Origin: Pilatotrama ljubarskyi
Lineage: Eukaryota; Basidiomycota; Agaricomycetes; Polyporales; Polyporaceae
NCBI GenBank assembly: GCA_022385805.1
Contig: MU277690.1
Location: forward strand, 62,001-126,000
Direction of reading: 5' to 3'
DNA: 64,000 bases
Under the pieces are notes generated by a model, which saw nothing but the letters and a program-made list of their open reading frames with translations, did no database searches and had not been told where the DNA came from. Of this stretch, positions 1 to 11,356 are shown piece by piece. Made by a program: the position numbers and the translations under genes. Position 1 is the stretch's first letter. Every line of letters starts with the position of its first letter.

Positions 1-1390
1 GTGCTCGGGTCGAACTTCGTCTCGTCGAGCGCGCCGAACGTGATCTCGCCGTCGTTCTTGTTGTCTGCGAGGCGGGAGATCTTGTAGGACGTGATCGCGT
101 CGTCAATCAGGCCAGCCTTGGCGAGAGCCTCGACGGGTGTGGGCACGCCTTGCTGAGAGAGCGTCTAGGGCGTATCGCGATCAGCGCAGGTTCACACAGG
201 GACGAGGGAGAAGCACGCACCGACTGCGCAAGACCCATGAGGCCGTCGAAGGGCACGCTGTCGTCGGAGAAGTCCTGGGTCTCAGCGGTGGCAACACCGA
301 ACGTGTGGCCGTCGAGCGCGAGACCAGCGACGTTGATGTTGTCCTGGATGATATCGCCCGCGACCGCTCCGGTACCGTAGGTAACCTGGAATTGCTGCCC
401 GAGGTCCTTGAAGGTGGAGGAGCTCTGCGTGCCGAGGAATTGGTGGTTGCCCTGGAGATGAGAGAGAAGAGTGGAGTGAGCCCAAGCCCCAAGCTCGGCT
501 ACGCTCGTTCAATCAGGCAAGTACGTACGCAGCCTCCGCCCGCCTCCGACTGGCAGCCCTCTGCGCCGACCCACAAGTCCGCAGAGCCGGAGTCCATGAG
601 GATGTGGAAGTCCCTGGGCGGCGTTCCCATCTGGATCGTCGCGATGTACCCGACGTCCTTCGCTCTGGAAAGTGGAGCGCGTCAGAACCTCGCAACCGCG
701 AATAACAGACAACGATGGGAGCTCACTCAATGTCAAGGCCAAGCGAGTTGTCCGCAGTGGGCGCGTTCGCAGGAGTGAGACCGTTAGCGGCGGCGGTGGA
801 GTTGCTCGCGCTGCCAGCGTCGTCAGTACCGTCGTCCGCACCATCATCGGCGGTGTCGTCGGCATCATCGCCCCCGGCCGCGGCCTGCTGCTGCTTGTGC
901 TTCTGGCCCTTGCCAACCTTTGCAGCTGCCACGTTCTTGGTGCCCTTCACGCCCTTAGAGAGCGCGGTGAACCCGTCCTCGACTGCCTCCGCAATGGTCT
1001 TGGGCTTAGCACCCTTGCGGTTGTAGCGCTTCGACTGGAACTTGGGTCTGCCGCCAGCAGGGATGAACATCCGCTTGGCGATTTTCTCCTCCATGTCACG
1101 CTTGCTGGGGGCCTCGCGGCCCTTCATGCGCGCATAGCGCTTCACGCTACGGTTGATGTGCTGCTGCAGAAGCTGTTGCAGTGGCGTTAGCGTTTTGGAT
1201 AGCATCCCAAAAAGCTGATTGCTCATACAATCTGCGGGTGGACGTCTGCCCTGGGCTGGTGCAGCCGGGTCAAAGGAAGGGTGACCGAGCGACCGCGCTT
1301 TGCGGGTGCGGCCTCTGCGCCATTGCCCGTGGCGGAGAGGACGAAAAGGACGCTTGCGAGCAGGGTGGTGAAGGAGAGAGCGAGCTGCAT
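1..1390 (-). CDS. Secreted pepsin-like aspartic protease (family A1), C-terminal part outside window
   Basis: This gene encodes the N-terminal part of a secreted A1 aspartic endopeptidase. The start at 1390 opens a hydrophobic signal peptide (MQLALSFTTLLASVLFVLS) followed by a long basic propeptide with an acidic Asp/Gly/Ala stretch. The mature region has the flap and the first catalytic motif: GYIATIQMGTPPRDFHILMD runs into DSGSADLWVG, whose first Asp is the catalytic residue. YGTGAVAGDIIQDN and FDGLMGLA follow. Four introns read cleanly, near 1170-1230, 670-735, 445-530 and 155-235. A TATATAA box lies about 126 bp upstream. The second catalytic Asp (DTG) would lie beyond the left edge and cannot be checked. 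Family assignment is firm; the substrate is unknown. Confidence 0.9.
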
Positions 1391-1515
1391 GGTGGACCGG
1401 CCTGCGCTGTAACCAGACAGAAGAAACTAGGAAAGGAGGGAAAGGACAAGGACCCGGCCTTGTAAAGTGAGCGGAAGGAGAGGGGAATGGCGTGCGGGGA
1501 AGACGGGCGAGGGTG

Positions 1516-1522
1516 TTATATA
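1516..1522 (-). promoter_or_regulatory. TATA box of the aspartic protease gene
   Basis: TATATAA on the minus strand, about 126 bp upstream of the protease start codon. Seen in sequence; promoter function is inferred from position. Confidence 0.45.
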
Positions 1523-2191
1523 CGAGGGCATCTTTGTTGACAACGAGGCACTCGTGAAGCTGTACAAAACGGTTCTCCCGTCCCTGCTGGGCGCTGCGGG
1601 CGAGCGTTCCTTGGTGCGAGCAAATCCGGTGGCCCCGCGTGCGTATCCAGACCGCCTACAGTGGAGCATCTCTTGCTTCGATCGCCTACTTTAGTATTGC
1701 TTCGCGCCGTCGTTCCAGCGCGAGCCTCGTCTGCGAAGTACAGCGACTCGCACAGCCCACTCTGCGTCCCCTCTTCATCTAATGTAGCAAATTACCGACT
1801 CTTCTGTAGCATATCCTGCAGGAGAGCTCCAGAACACGCTGATCGGGCCCACCTCCGCAGCACCCCCGCAGCAGCGGTACAAAATCGTCCTGCCCCGGAA
1901 AACGGGGGACCGACTGCCCGATCACTGACGTTTGTTCTCCCTTGGCAACGGCTTAGGCACCTCGGCGACGACGACGACGACGACATGATCCATCCACGCA
2001 AATCGCCAGATCAGGCATCCTCGATCGCGGGTTCCTCGGAACCGCCCAGCTGGTGTAGTTCACAGTACGTGGGCGAGAGCCTGGACGGTGAGCGGTCATT
2101 CTACACGAAGTGCATAGGAGAGAGGCGCGTGCAGACATTATACTGTACTGTGTAACTCTGCGCTTTAGCAATCTCTCGTGTAGTACCTCCA
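1523..2191. other. Intergenic region with a short CGA microsatellite
   Basis: No supportable gene. It holds upstream sequence of the protease gene and the 3' side of the enoyl-CoA isomerase gene. A perfect CGA trinucleotide run of six units lies at 1966-1984. Confidence 0.5.
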
Positions 2192-3438
2192 TCATAGCCG
2201 TGCCTTCGCAGCTGCGTCATCAGCGATGGCGTCGACAGTCTGTACGTCTCGAGAGAGCGATTCGACCACCTCTCTATAGATCTCACGCTGCAACAGCAAA
2301 TGGCATCAGCGACGCAGATCAGCACGGTGGAGGCGCTGCCATCAGGAGGCGAGGCGACATCTCGTGCACGAGTGATAGATTTTTACGCACCCTGTTCAAG
2401 CCCCATGCGCCTGTCTTGGGGAGGGAGCTCACGCTCTCCGCGAGAGACTGGGCCTCCGCCAGCACACTCTCGGTGTTACCAGTCACGATGCGGTCCACAA
2501 GGCCGACGGAAAGCGCCTCTTGCGGCGTGAAGCGATGTCCCTCCAGTACGATCTTGCGCAGGACTTGCGGGTTAGGAGCTTTCGCCTTCAGGACAGCAGC
2601 CAGCGACAATGGCAGAGTCGCGCCGAAGTGGATCTGGCCGGCGGTCACGCAGTCAATGCAGGTGCAATGCAAAGCACGCCGGCCGAGCGCACCTCGTTCA
2701 TGCATAGCCAGGCGTTGCGCTTACTGCCATCCGTCATAACGCGGTAGTCGCAGGTCATGGCGAGGACCATGCCTCCTGCGAACGCATGCCCATTGACCGC
2801 GGCGATGACGGGGACTGGTGTGCGTCGCAATCAGCGTGCTGCGTCGTGTGGAGCTTTCAGATGGGCTTACTGGGGAAGGTGAGAAGACGATGAATCAGGG
2901 GGTTAAACACCACTGATGGATGCACCGTTAGCCATCACGGCCCCAGTGCAGGAGAAAGTCGCGGCCAAGGTGATGGCCGACGCGCACGCACCAGGGAAGA
3001 AGTTCGTATTGAACGAGGGGTCTTTGGTGGCATTCGCCCAGTCGAGGCCTACAACGAGGGCGTCAGGAACGCTACCGCGGACGCAACCACTGTACTCACC
3101 GTTGCTGAAGAACTTGTCTTGCTTCCTATTACCGACGATGATGAGTGCACCTTTGCACAAGTTCTCGTCCTTCTGGGCCTGTCCCGCCCGCCAGTTCTCG
3201 CGCCAGTGGCGTTCCACTGCGTCGAGCGCGGGCTTGAGGCCCTTCATAATCAGCACGTCCGTCAACCGGCTGTCTGCGCCGTTGTGCAGCTCAATGACCC
3301 ATAGAGCGGGTGTGGCTGGACAGGGGTAATGGATCGCTCTATGAGCCGTTAACTCGTTCCATGAAGTGATATGGGAGACGCACGATGCGTGAGCGTAATG
3401 AGGGGGTTGCCGCTCGGAAGGCTGAGTGGGTAGGACAT
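2192..3438 (-). CDS. Enoyl-CoA hydratase/isomerase (ECI-like), peroxisomal
   Basis: A crotonase-fold protein of about 276 residues, encoded in seven exons. The start at 3438 gives MSYPLSLPSGNPLITLTH. Splicing then leads through LWVIELHNGADSRLTD, the oxyanion-hole segment GNRKQDKFFSNGLDW, and the core PVIAAVNGHAFAGGMVLA. It continues to HFGATLPLSLAAVLKAKAP and a domain ending in TGAWGLNR. The last exon adds REIYREVVESL and ends in AKARL. The terminal tripeptide ARL matches the PTS1 peroxisomal consensus [SAC][KRH][LM]. Known family members shift or hydrate the double bond during beta-oxidation of unsaturated acyl-CoAs; delta3-delta2 isomerase activity is the best guess. All six introns are GT-AG and keep frame. 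Confidence 0.88.
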
Positions 3439-3914
3439 GTTCGGTCGTTGAACTCAGGAGGCCGACTGCTCGCTAGCAGCAATGCTGGCACAAGTAGTCG
3501 CTAAAGGGGAGACACTGCCCTGCAGAAAGCAATCGAAATGCGCGTCCGGGCGAGTTCGTCGAGGGGTTCGGGTATAAGAGCCAAAGCCGCCACCACGATG
3601 GTCACGGTCAAGGTGTGTTTCACATGTCTGGCGACTGCCTGGCTAGCACGGGGCGCGCATTTGGGCGGTTGGCTATATAGGCAGCTGTTGTCCGCGTGGA
3701 CTGGGTTGAGTAATGGTTTCGAGAGACAGACATAAGATAGGTTTCGAGAGGTTCACAGTAGGTAAGCCATGGTCAAAGTAGGAACCTGAGGGAACGCCCC
3801 CCACCGTCGAACGCATCCTATCTGGGTCACGTGCTATGCGTAGCAGGCTGGGCGCTTCCGGACGTATCAGGTTCTCCTCACCTCCGTCACTTGCCGTCAG
3901 AGTACACGACCACT
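3439..3914. promoter_or_regulatory. Divergent promoter region, isomerase / complex I subunit
   Basis: A 476 bp stretch between divergently transcribed genes, with no coding potential that I can support. It must carry upstream control for both; no distinct motif was recognised. Confidence 0.4.
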
Positions 3915-4268
3915 ATGCCTATAGACGAAGCCCGTGTGGCCGAGCTCAAAGGTCTGTCTGTGTTATGAGATGCGTGAGATACCCCTTCTGAGGTCATTTC
4001 CCCTGTTAGCACGCCTCGCCGAGCGCGAGCGCATCATCCGCGAGTCCTGGGTGCGGACCGTCGAGGCCCAGCTGGTGCGCGAGAAGCTCGACCGCTGCTA
4101 TGAGACGGAGGGCGTGAACCACATCGAGAGCTGCAAGGACCTGCGAGATAGGTATATCGACATGCTGAGAGAGAATAGGGTGCGTACGGCAGCCCTCGTG
4201 CTATTGATGCAGGCGTTGACTTTCTCTCCCCCATTCAGGTGAAGGGATACAAGAAGATTGATCTATAG
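3915..4268 (+). CDS. NADH:ubiquinone oxidoreductase 12 kDa subunit (NDUFB10/PDSW family)
   Basis: An accessory subunit of mitochondrial complex I, about 78 residues in three exons. Exon 1 encodes MPIDEARVAELK. The second carries the family core RERIIRESWVRTVEAQLVRE followed by KLDRCYETEGVNHIESC, and the third VKGYKKIDL. The pattern Cys-x11-Cys with EGVNH between matches the fungal 12 kDa subunit as I remember it from Neurospora. Both introns are GT-AG and frame-preserving. The protein is hydrophilic with no membrane segment, as expected for the family. The small size is typical and makes automatic prediction easy to miss. Confidence 0.85.
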
Positions 4269-4607
4269 ACTCGTCTTGCCTCCCTGCTATACATTCCCTA
4301 TCCCTCCACGTCTATTGCCTCATGCGCACCTCTGCAAGCTCCGGCTGACACCTCTGCCCCTCTCAATTGGGGCAACGTATCGACACAACGCAGCCATAGC
4401 TCTCTACAAGTACTACGCCATTGATGACGCGCAGGAGTTGCGTTTGCAAAGCCAATCCCACTACCACGCCGTTCGCGATAATGAGCATGCTGCAGGAAAA
4501 CAAAGGGTGCTGTATGCTAGTGATAGATGACCACAACAGTGAAGCCTGGGCATGCCGCAACTCGTCCTTTCCATACGCTATTTTGCGTCCGCAGAGAGTA
4601 CACTACT

Positions 4608-5753
4608 CTATTTCTTGCCCTTGCGCTTCCTCCCCTCAGTTCCGCTCTCGACGCCGCTCGTCTCATCTCCGCTCGTCGCAGCGCCGGAAGCCTTGGACTT
4701 CTTCGCCTTCTTGAGGTGGTGCTCGGGAATCCACTCCTCCTGGTATCCACCCGCGCCTGTAGCAGTGACGGTACCGACAGGTGCGCTGACCTGTGGAGTC
4801 TTGCGCTTCTTTGGCTGGGGAACGAACGTGGTGTAGAGGTAGTAAGCGAGTCCGCCGAGGAGGCCAGAGACGACGAGATATGTCGTCAGGCTAAGGGGGA
4901 GTGAGCTCAGGGCAAGTGCAGCGGATGAAGTAGGACGTACAGCTTGAAGTCGAACCAAGAGCCTTCAGGTTCTACCACACTGACGATAGAGTCGTAAGCC
5001 GTGACACGATAGGATTGGCCCTGGATTCATAGTAAGTGACAGGACACAACGCATGGTACAAAAGGGCACCTACATCGGCGATGTGCTCGAGCCAGATGTT
5101 CAGCCTGTAGTCGCCAGGCTGCAGAATATCGCGGGTCACTCGGAGCGCGTCCAACAAGATCGTTAACAGTCATACCTTGAATCTAGTCATATTGTGAGCG
5201 GCACGCGCCATATGCATGTAAAGCGGTGACGTACTCGCTGTAGAACAAGTAGGGAAGCTGCATGGATGCGCCCTCAAGAAGTGGGATGCCATAGTTGAGT
5301 GCCGTAGTCTACGCCCCGCGAACGTGAGTTGAGACTCGAGACGATACGAAGCGGCACTCTCATACGTTTTTGACCAGCTTGTTAGAATCGGGATGGTGGA
5401 ACGAGCCCGCAATGTTCTTAAGAGTGACATTCCGGTCCGACTTGTTCTCGACCGCGACGAGAATTTTGTTACGCTCGCCGTTCACCACATCTGTGCGCGA
5501 CCTCTTCAGCGATACTGGATCGACCTCGCTAACGATAGGCCACGTACGACCAAATGCGTTCTCTTCCGGGAACGTAGCGACCGCCAGAACCACCGGCTCG
5601 CCGGCTTCCGTCTCGACAGGAGCTGCAGCGTCATTACGCCGGCTTCAGCGATTGCAAGGAACTTATCGATGCCGAGATACACGAACAAGCTACAACACCT
5701 TGCACAAAGGCCGCCGAGCCGAAGAAAAGACCGATGAAGCTGAGCAGACGCAT
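4608..5753 (-). CDS. Translocon-associated protein subunit alpha (TRAP-alpha / IRC22 family)
   Basis: An ER membrane protein that in other eukaryotes associates with the Sec61 translocon. The start at 5753 encodes the signal peptide MRLLSFIGLFFGSAAFVQ. Splicing leads into a lumenal beta-sandwich domain: EAGEPVVLAVATFPEENAFG, then VAVENKSDRNVTLKNIAGSF, NYGIPLLEGASMQLPYLFYS, PGDYRLNIWLEH and VVEPEGSWFDFKL. One transmembrane helix follows (SLTTYLVVSGLLGGLAYYLY) and then a short Lys-rich cytosolic tail ending GRKRKGKK. Five or so introns are needed, and one in the middle of the gene is less certain. Single-span topology and the basic tail match TRAP-alpha/IRC22. Confidence 0.85.
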
Positions 5754-6169
5754 CCTGACCAGACCAGAGAGTTTTGTGAAGGGAAGCCGGAAAGTGGAGT
5801 CTTGCGTCGAGTGTAGGTGCCACGTCCACTTGCCAAATCTGGAGGAGCTATGGACAGTGCACGTGGTCGCCGCGTCGAGGACGCGCCGGGCGCTAAGTCC
5901 GCTGAGCGTCTGCCAAGAGCGAAGAGCGGAACGCGTTCGTGCCCGCGGGCGCAGGGAGATTTCCTTAACGTGCTCCAGTATTTCACATACATGTCTGAAA
6001 GGGTCAGGAAGCAAGACGCGTCGTGATATAGGAGCAAAGAGAGCAATCGTACAACTGAAAGAAATAGTCCCATGCAGCAGATCCTACAACAGAAGCCAGG
6101 AGGCAAATATTATATAGACTCCAGTCACCTCAAACGACCACCCACAGGAACCCACCTCGCGGCCATCAC
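5754..6169. other. Intergenic: TRAP-alpha promoter and SWD2 3' end
   Basis: 416 bp between two same-strand genes. No gene is supported. It holds the SWD2 3' flank and upstream sequence of the TRAP-alpha gene. Confidence 0.4.
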
Positions 6170-7545
6170 TCACTTCTTCTTGAGAAGCTCCTTCGCGATC
6201 TCTTCCGGGTCGCCCGATTGATCATGTAACCAGAATGCCTGCCACGACCTCCGTCAACATGCCACCGAGGGTAGAGTTCACGCGGACCACTCACAAGCTC
6301 TGCGCCAGCCGAACACATCATCGCGAACCGTGGATTGAACTTCACGCATCTTGAGGGTCCCGGGTGACCCTCCAGGACAGCCAGAGGTTGTAGACGTAGC
6401 GGTGGCGATTTGAGGTCGACCGGCTTCTGCTTCTCCGGCAGATTCTGCACGTCCCAGACGCATATCTTCCCGTCGAGGCTACCGCTGACAACAAACTTGC
6501 TGTCTGGAGTCCAGGAGACCTCTTCTCCGCTGCAACCCCGGGAAGGCTCGATGTTGAGGGGTATGTCCATCTTCCGGCGCTCAAGCCCAGTATGGCCTTC
6601 GAGTTTGGCCAACAGGTGACCGTCGAACGCGTCCATGATATAGTGCGCATCGCCTGAGCAGCCCACCAGGAGATACTTCCCGTTCGTGGAGAAGGACAAC
6701 GAGGTCATGTAGATGGCTCGTGGAGGGAAGCTGACGAGAGAAAGCGTGGGGTCCTCCAACGTTATAGTCATGAAGGGAGCCTTGTCGAAGTTTGCTTGGT
6801 CGTAGAGGAGGATACGAGAATACTGGTTAACGCCGACAGCAAAGACAAGGCCAGACGCGTCGTATGCTACCACTGGAGAAGCAGGGAGATTGAGGAGACC
6901 TCTGCAGTTCGGCGAACGGAGGTCCCAGAGGCGCACTGTCTTGTCGAGAGATCCAGACATGAAGCCATCATCGACTGGCGACATCTCGAGTGAGACGACG
7001 CGACCCTTGTGCCCTTTGAAGTATTGCAGGTACTTGTTGTCGTGCAGGGAGTGGTACCGGATTGTGTCATCTTCTTTCGTCGAGGCATGTAGAATTGCAG
7101 TATTCTTGTGTGTGAAGCGTGGTAGATCGACGCCGTACTTCTTAGAGTATAGAGTCTTCACCTGCCTGCCAAACGCTAGACGCGGTCAGCCCATCCTCTT
7201 GGTCTGCCATAACGAGGGAGTACTCGCTTGCCGGATTTGCAGTTGTAGAGCCTGAATGTCTCGTCCTCCGCCGCTGTTATAACCTGATCTCCCCTGTCAT
7301 CGAAGCTGATGCCCGAGATGTGTCTTGGTCCAAGCTGGCTTGCGCGCGGAGAGGCGGAACCTGGTGAGGGTGGCGTGGGCTGCTCGACCGCGTTCTTGAA
7401 GATCCTCGCTGGCTTCAGCTTGCTCTACCGCGAAGTCTCAGACAAGCTCTGACAGATGAAAAGCAGTATCTACCATCAAAGCTGGAGTCAAGACGAGGGG
7501 CGGCGCAGGCTCATTGCTCGGGGTCATGGTCGCAGGTGGCGGCAT
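6170..7545 (-). CDS. SWD2: SWD2-like WD40 protein (COMPASS / CPF subunit, WDR82 homologue)
   Basis: A WD-repeat protein that in yeast belongs both to the Set1 H3K4 methyltransferase complex and to the cleavage/polyadenylation factor. The N-terminus (MPPPATMTPS, from 7545; MTPSNEP at 7527 is an alternative) is spliced to SKLKPARIFKNA. The repeats follow: ISFDDRGDQVITAAEDETFR, HLHDNK-type turns, GFMSGSLDKTVRLWDLRSP, SFSTNGKYLLVGCSGDAHYI and SKFVVSGSLDGKICVWDVQN. The last repeat is NPRFAMMCSAGAEL, spliced to AFWLHDQSGDPEE, which matches the conserved GAELAFWLP-type ending of Swd2/WDR82. The C-terminus is the basic KELLKKK. The gene is divergent from RPB5, with only about 127 bp between start codons. 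Confidence 0.88.
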
Positions 7546-7672
7546 GGTGCAAGGCGATCGGGCGCGTAACCGCCCAATCTCTGTCCAAGAATGCGGAGTT
7601 CGAAACGAAATTTCGCGCCTGTGTGCGCGCATCTCTCTCTCGACCACCACCGCCGCCGACCATTCCTTCACC
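7546..7672. promoter_or_regulatory. Shared divergent promoter SWD2 / RPB5
   Basis: Only 127 bp separate the start codons of two divergent transcription-machinery genes, so a shared bidirectional promoter is the simplest reading. No TATA box is evident. Confidence 0.45.
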
Positions 7673-8589
7673 ATGTCTGCTGAGCAGGACGAATCTGCTA
7701 AGCTCTGGAAGGTGAACCGTACCATCCATGAATTGGTCAAGGATCGGGTAAGTTGTAAGGGACGTCATCTCGGCCTGAACGGAGTTAACGCTTTCCACAG
7801 GGCTTCCAGGTCTCGGACGATGAGATTAACATGGACCTGGCCACCTTCCGTGCACACTACGCAAACCAGTCAGGGAGCGTGGAGTGAGTCTTCTATCGAC
7901 GGTCGACGCGCGGCCCTCATCTCATTACGGTGTTGACATCTGCAGTCGGAGCCAGTTGAACTTCTTTACGAATCATCGAGACAACCCCATGCTCCAGATC
8001 TTCATTTTCTTCACCGATGAGAAGAGTGTAGGAGTAAAGACGATGCGAAAGTGAGTTGCCCTCGGAATTCATTACAAGGATCCTTGGTCCCAATGAACGA
8101 GCCGGTTAGATTGCTCGGAATTCTGGAAGAGAAGAACATCCAGCAAGGGATCATTGTCTTCCCGGGTAATATGACCCCCTCCGCACGCAAGGTAAGCCTG
8201 ATCATCGGCGGTTCTTCTTGTTCTCCCCGTCGACGTCATACCCTCTTCAGGTCATTGTCGCAATGGCGTCGCAGTACAAGCTCGAAGAGTTCTCGGAGTC
8301 GGACCTACTCGTCAACATCACGCATCATACTCTGGTTCCGAAGCATGAACTCCTCACGCCGGAGCAGAAGAAGGAGCTATTGGAAACATAGTAAGGATCT
8401 TCTCAACTGGAGCTCCGCTTGAAGCTCACCCATTGTCGGACAAGCCGGTTGAAAGAAACTCAACTTCCTCGTATCCAGTTGGCGGATCCAGTCGCGCGGT
8501 ACTACGGCCTGAAACGTGGTAATGTGGTCAAGATTACCAGGCCAAGCGAGACCAGTGGTCGCTACGCCAGCTATCGGATCTGCTTCTAA
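7673..8589 (+). CDS. RPB5: RNA polymerases I, II and III common subunit RPB5 (RPABC1)
   Basis: The shared fifth subunit of all three nuclear RNA polymerases, about the length of yeast Rpb5 (215 residues). The start at 7673 gives [20 protein letters not shown]. The N-terminal jaw domain includes [20 protein letters not shown] and [20 protein letters not shown]. The linker has [20 protein letters not shown], and the C-terminal assembly domain has [20 protein letters not shown]. It ends in [20 protein letters not shown] and [13 protein letters not shown]. Six exons joined by GT-AG introns (intron 1 starts at about 7749) preserve frame throughout. The C-terminal block is near-invariant in eukaryotes, so identification is secure. 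Confidence 0.95.
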
Positions 8590-11356
8590 CCGTCCTCATA
8601 TCATTATTTACGCATTGTCGGTCTAGTCTCCTTCTCCTAATCTGTCTCTAGCTCTTGATCCATCATGTCGTGCTATGTATCCATTTGTTTCCGTATCATT
8701 GCTTACTCGTTACATTGTATATTCTCCTGAGCCTCGTCCTTGGCAATCCTGACGCGGTATTCGGGACACACGCCTGAAGTGTGCCTGCCTTCAACGCCTC
8801 GCCTAGACGTTGCGGGCGTCGTTCTTCCCGTGCTACCAGTGAGTGTCCAGTCATATATCCATTCTGCCGCATTGACATCATTGGCGTAGTGAACGTCGTC
8901 GCGGGGCTAGTAGCACGTTCATTTACACCAAGCGAATGTACGTCTGTCAAGCAGGAGGTACGGGTAGAACGGACGGACGGCCCTGGGTTCCTGCTATAGC
9001 GCGCCCCTTGGCATTGAGCCGGACATACTTGACATGGAGGTCTTTTGCTGTCATCAGCCGTCGCTGCGGCAACGATATTGTTCCCGTCCTCGGCGATGGG
9101 TAGAGGCTAACTAGGCCATACGAGGGACATTGTTACCTTGAAGGAAGCCATGACGAAAGGAGACTAGGAATGTGCCGTTCGCTCCCGGCGAATTCGCCTG
9201 TGTATAGCGACGTGATCTATCACTTCCGCTCTCGATGACACTTTCATCCGCGCCCCACATCCGACATCCCGGAAGGTATCCCTCCGTTTTCTTTCGCTCC
9301 TCTGATAGGTGTTTAGCTTAGATGCCGTTTCAGGACCTCATTGCCTGTGCCCTACAACTCGCTCCGAAGATCACAGCGGTGACTTCCATTGCGTTACCCG
9401 TTTAGCCGTCACTCGTAAGGTGATTGGTTGTGATGCTCGCCTGAAACGTTTGCGGAGGCATTGAACTCGCTCCCGGTATCGTCAGCAGAGGGAATGAACA
9501 GTCTGCTCACGTTCAACGCAGGAAGCTGCGACCTGTTCTCACATCCTGACCACAGCGTTCAGCTTCTTTCTCGTTCGCGGCTGAAAGGCCAGCTCCTGCG
9601 ACACCGCGACCGCCTTCCACGGAAAGGAAGCTCTGCTTGAAGCATATGCTCATACATCGAGGGTCGATCGTCCGTGCTTCCTGCGTACAGACCGACTGAG
9701 CTATTCCGTCAGTCTGAGATTTGCCACGGCTCGTCCACTGGCATCCAGTTTATGGATTGGCGGCTTTTCCCGTGCCATTCGGATGATGTGGTGCTGACTG
9801 TTTGGGCTCTTGATCGCATGGCGCCTTGTGGGCACTTGGCGATGAATGCTCTTCAAGGTGAGCCGATAATGCTTCAGGATTGTGCATTCGTCGGACCTGA
9901 TCGACCGAACATAGGAACACTTCGTCTATACTCGAGATATTCCAGACATCAGTATTCCCGCTATGGTTACCGTTCACACCATTATGGAAGTCTGTCAGGA
10001 GAAGTCATCTCGGCAATCCTTCATGCTGTGAGGATTTGCTCTTGAGATGCCGAGATCGTGCTCGAACATGGAGGTACGCATGCTACGCTAATCATAGTGT
10101 CCGCGTTGACGCCTTGCCGTGGCTGGTTGCAGGCAGGTGTCAGGTCACCACTAGTGCCCCCAGTGGCTGCATTAGCTGTCGGCAGGTCGACGTGACTACA
10201 TTCATTAGCTGAGGCGTCGTGGCCATCCGACAACCGTAAGTCTGGTCTTCCACGTATCCGGACGGGGCTGTGACAGACTACCAACAGGTGAGATTATGAA
10301 ACACGAGAGCACTGGACGCACAGCACGTCAGGTTTTCCCGACAGTCAGCGAACAAGCGCGCCGATTGCGCCCGCATGTGGCGGCGCTCCCTTGGCTCTCG
10401 AGCGCTCCTTCTACAGACAACTTTCCGTCCGGGAACGGTCTCAGGCGGGTACTAGGTCTCGTAATGCGGAGCTGCCGTTCTATCGCTTTTTCGAGACTGC
10501 TGCTAACAATTGTGATGCGTGCGAGTAGGTTATTTCACCGATCTTCAGCAATAGGGTAGAGTATTCGGCGGATGCCGGCTTTGGGCCATGTGCGCAGGGC
10601 CGCTTCCGCCCTCTCAATCTCATGCGGCGGCCTCGATCGTACATGCACTGTCCCCCGACAATAGGTTACCATTCGTGGCAATGCGGGGTGAACTTCTGAC
10701 CGGAGCGGGATCTCGCGAATCTCTAGTATGTACGCAGCGATTGTCAGGCCCGCTCCGAGTGTCCAATTGCCGCACGGTTGCGGCTGTCAAGTCTGTGCCT
10801 CTCGTGAGTTCCTGTAACCCTCGGATAACTTGCCGGCATTCGTATCAGCGTAGCGCTTGACTTCTTCTGGTCATTTACAGGTCCTTCTGGAGCCCTGACA
10901 AGACCGGGAGTCATCGCTGCGGCACCCGAGTTGTCGGTAGGTGACAGCCTCCTTCAAAGAGCGTAGTCAAACCTCTGACTCCTCGAATAGGCGACAGGCT
11001 GCGCTGTTACTCCGTGGGCACGGTCGCGTGCTGTGCGGGGTTGGAATGCGGTGAAGCTGATCAAATCGACGTGCGTAGCCGGATTCCAGGCCCCGAAAGT
11101 CCTGGGCGAGCGGTATTCCAGATGAACGGGTCTCATGGGGAACCCGCGATCGCAAAACTTGTCCGGGACTTGATGTCTCTGCATTTCTGACCATCTTGCG
11201 ACAGATCTGGCACGACAACACTGCAGTGCAATGCGGGAGCGTGTTTACAACCTCCTCCCTCCGATGGACGGTGTTAGGCAAACTTGCCGAGCATAAAAGT
11301 CGTACCCAACGTTCGCTACTGCCATCCCTCACCACCCCATCCACACCCACAGCGCG
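8590..11356. other. Gene-poor region upstream of the first sesquiterpene synthase
   Basis: About 2.8 kb with only short open frames, none of which I recognise and none forming a plausible spliced gene. No tRNA, long repeat or inverted terminal repeat was noticed by eye. It probably holds the RPB5 3' region, the promoter of the terpene synthase and decayed sequence. Confidence 0.5.
11291..11298 (+). promoter_or_regulatory. TATA-like element of sesquiterpene synthase A
   Basis: An ATAAAA core (GCATAAAA) lies about 60 bp upstream of the start codon at 11357. Position suggests a TATA box; weaker than the match in the second synthase gene. Confidence 0.35.

Noticed and set aside
723..1226. Separate 167-codon gene on the minus strand
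   Set aside because: It is the propeptide region of the aspartic protease read through an intron; splicing joins it to a signal peptide upstream and the catalytic domain downstream.
9674..10045. 123-codon open frame in the gene-poor region
   Set aside because: Composition is not protein-like, no domain is recognisable and no flanking exons fit.
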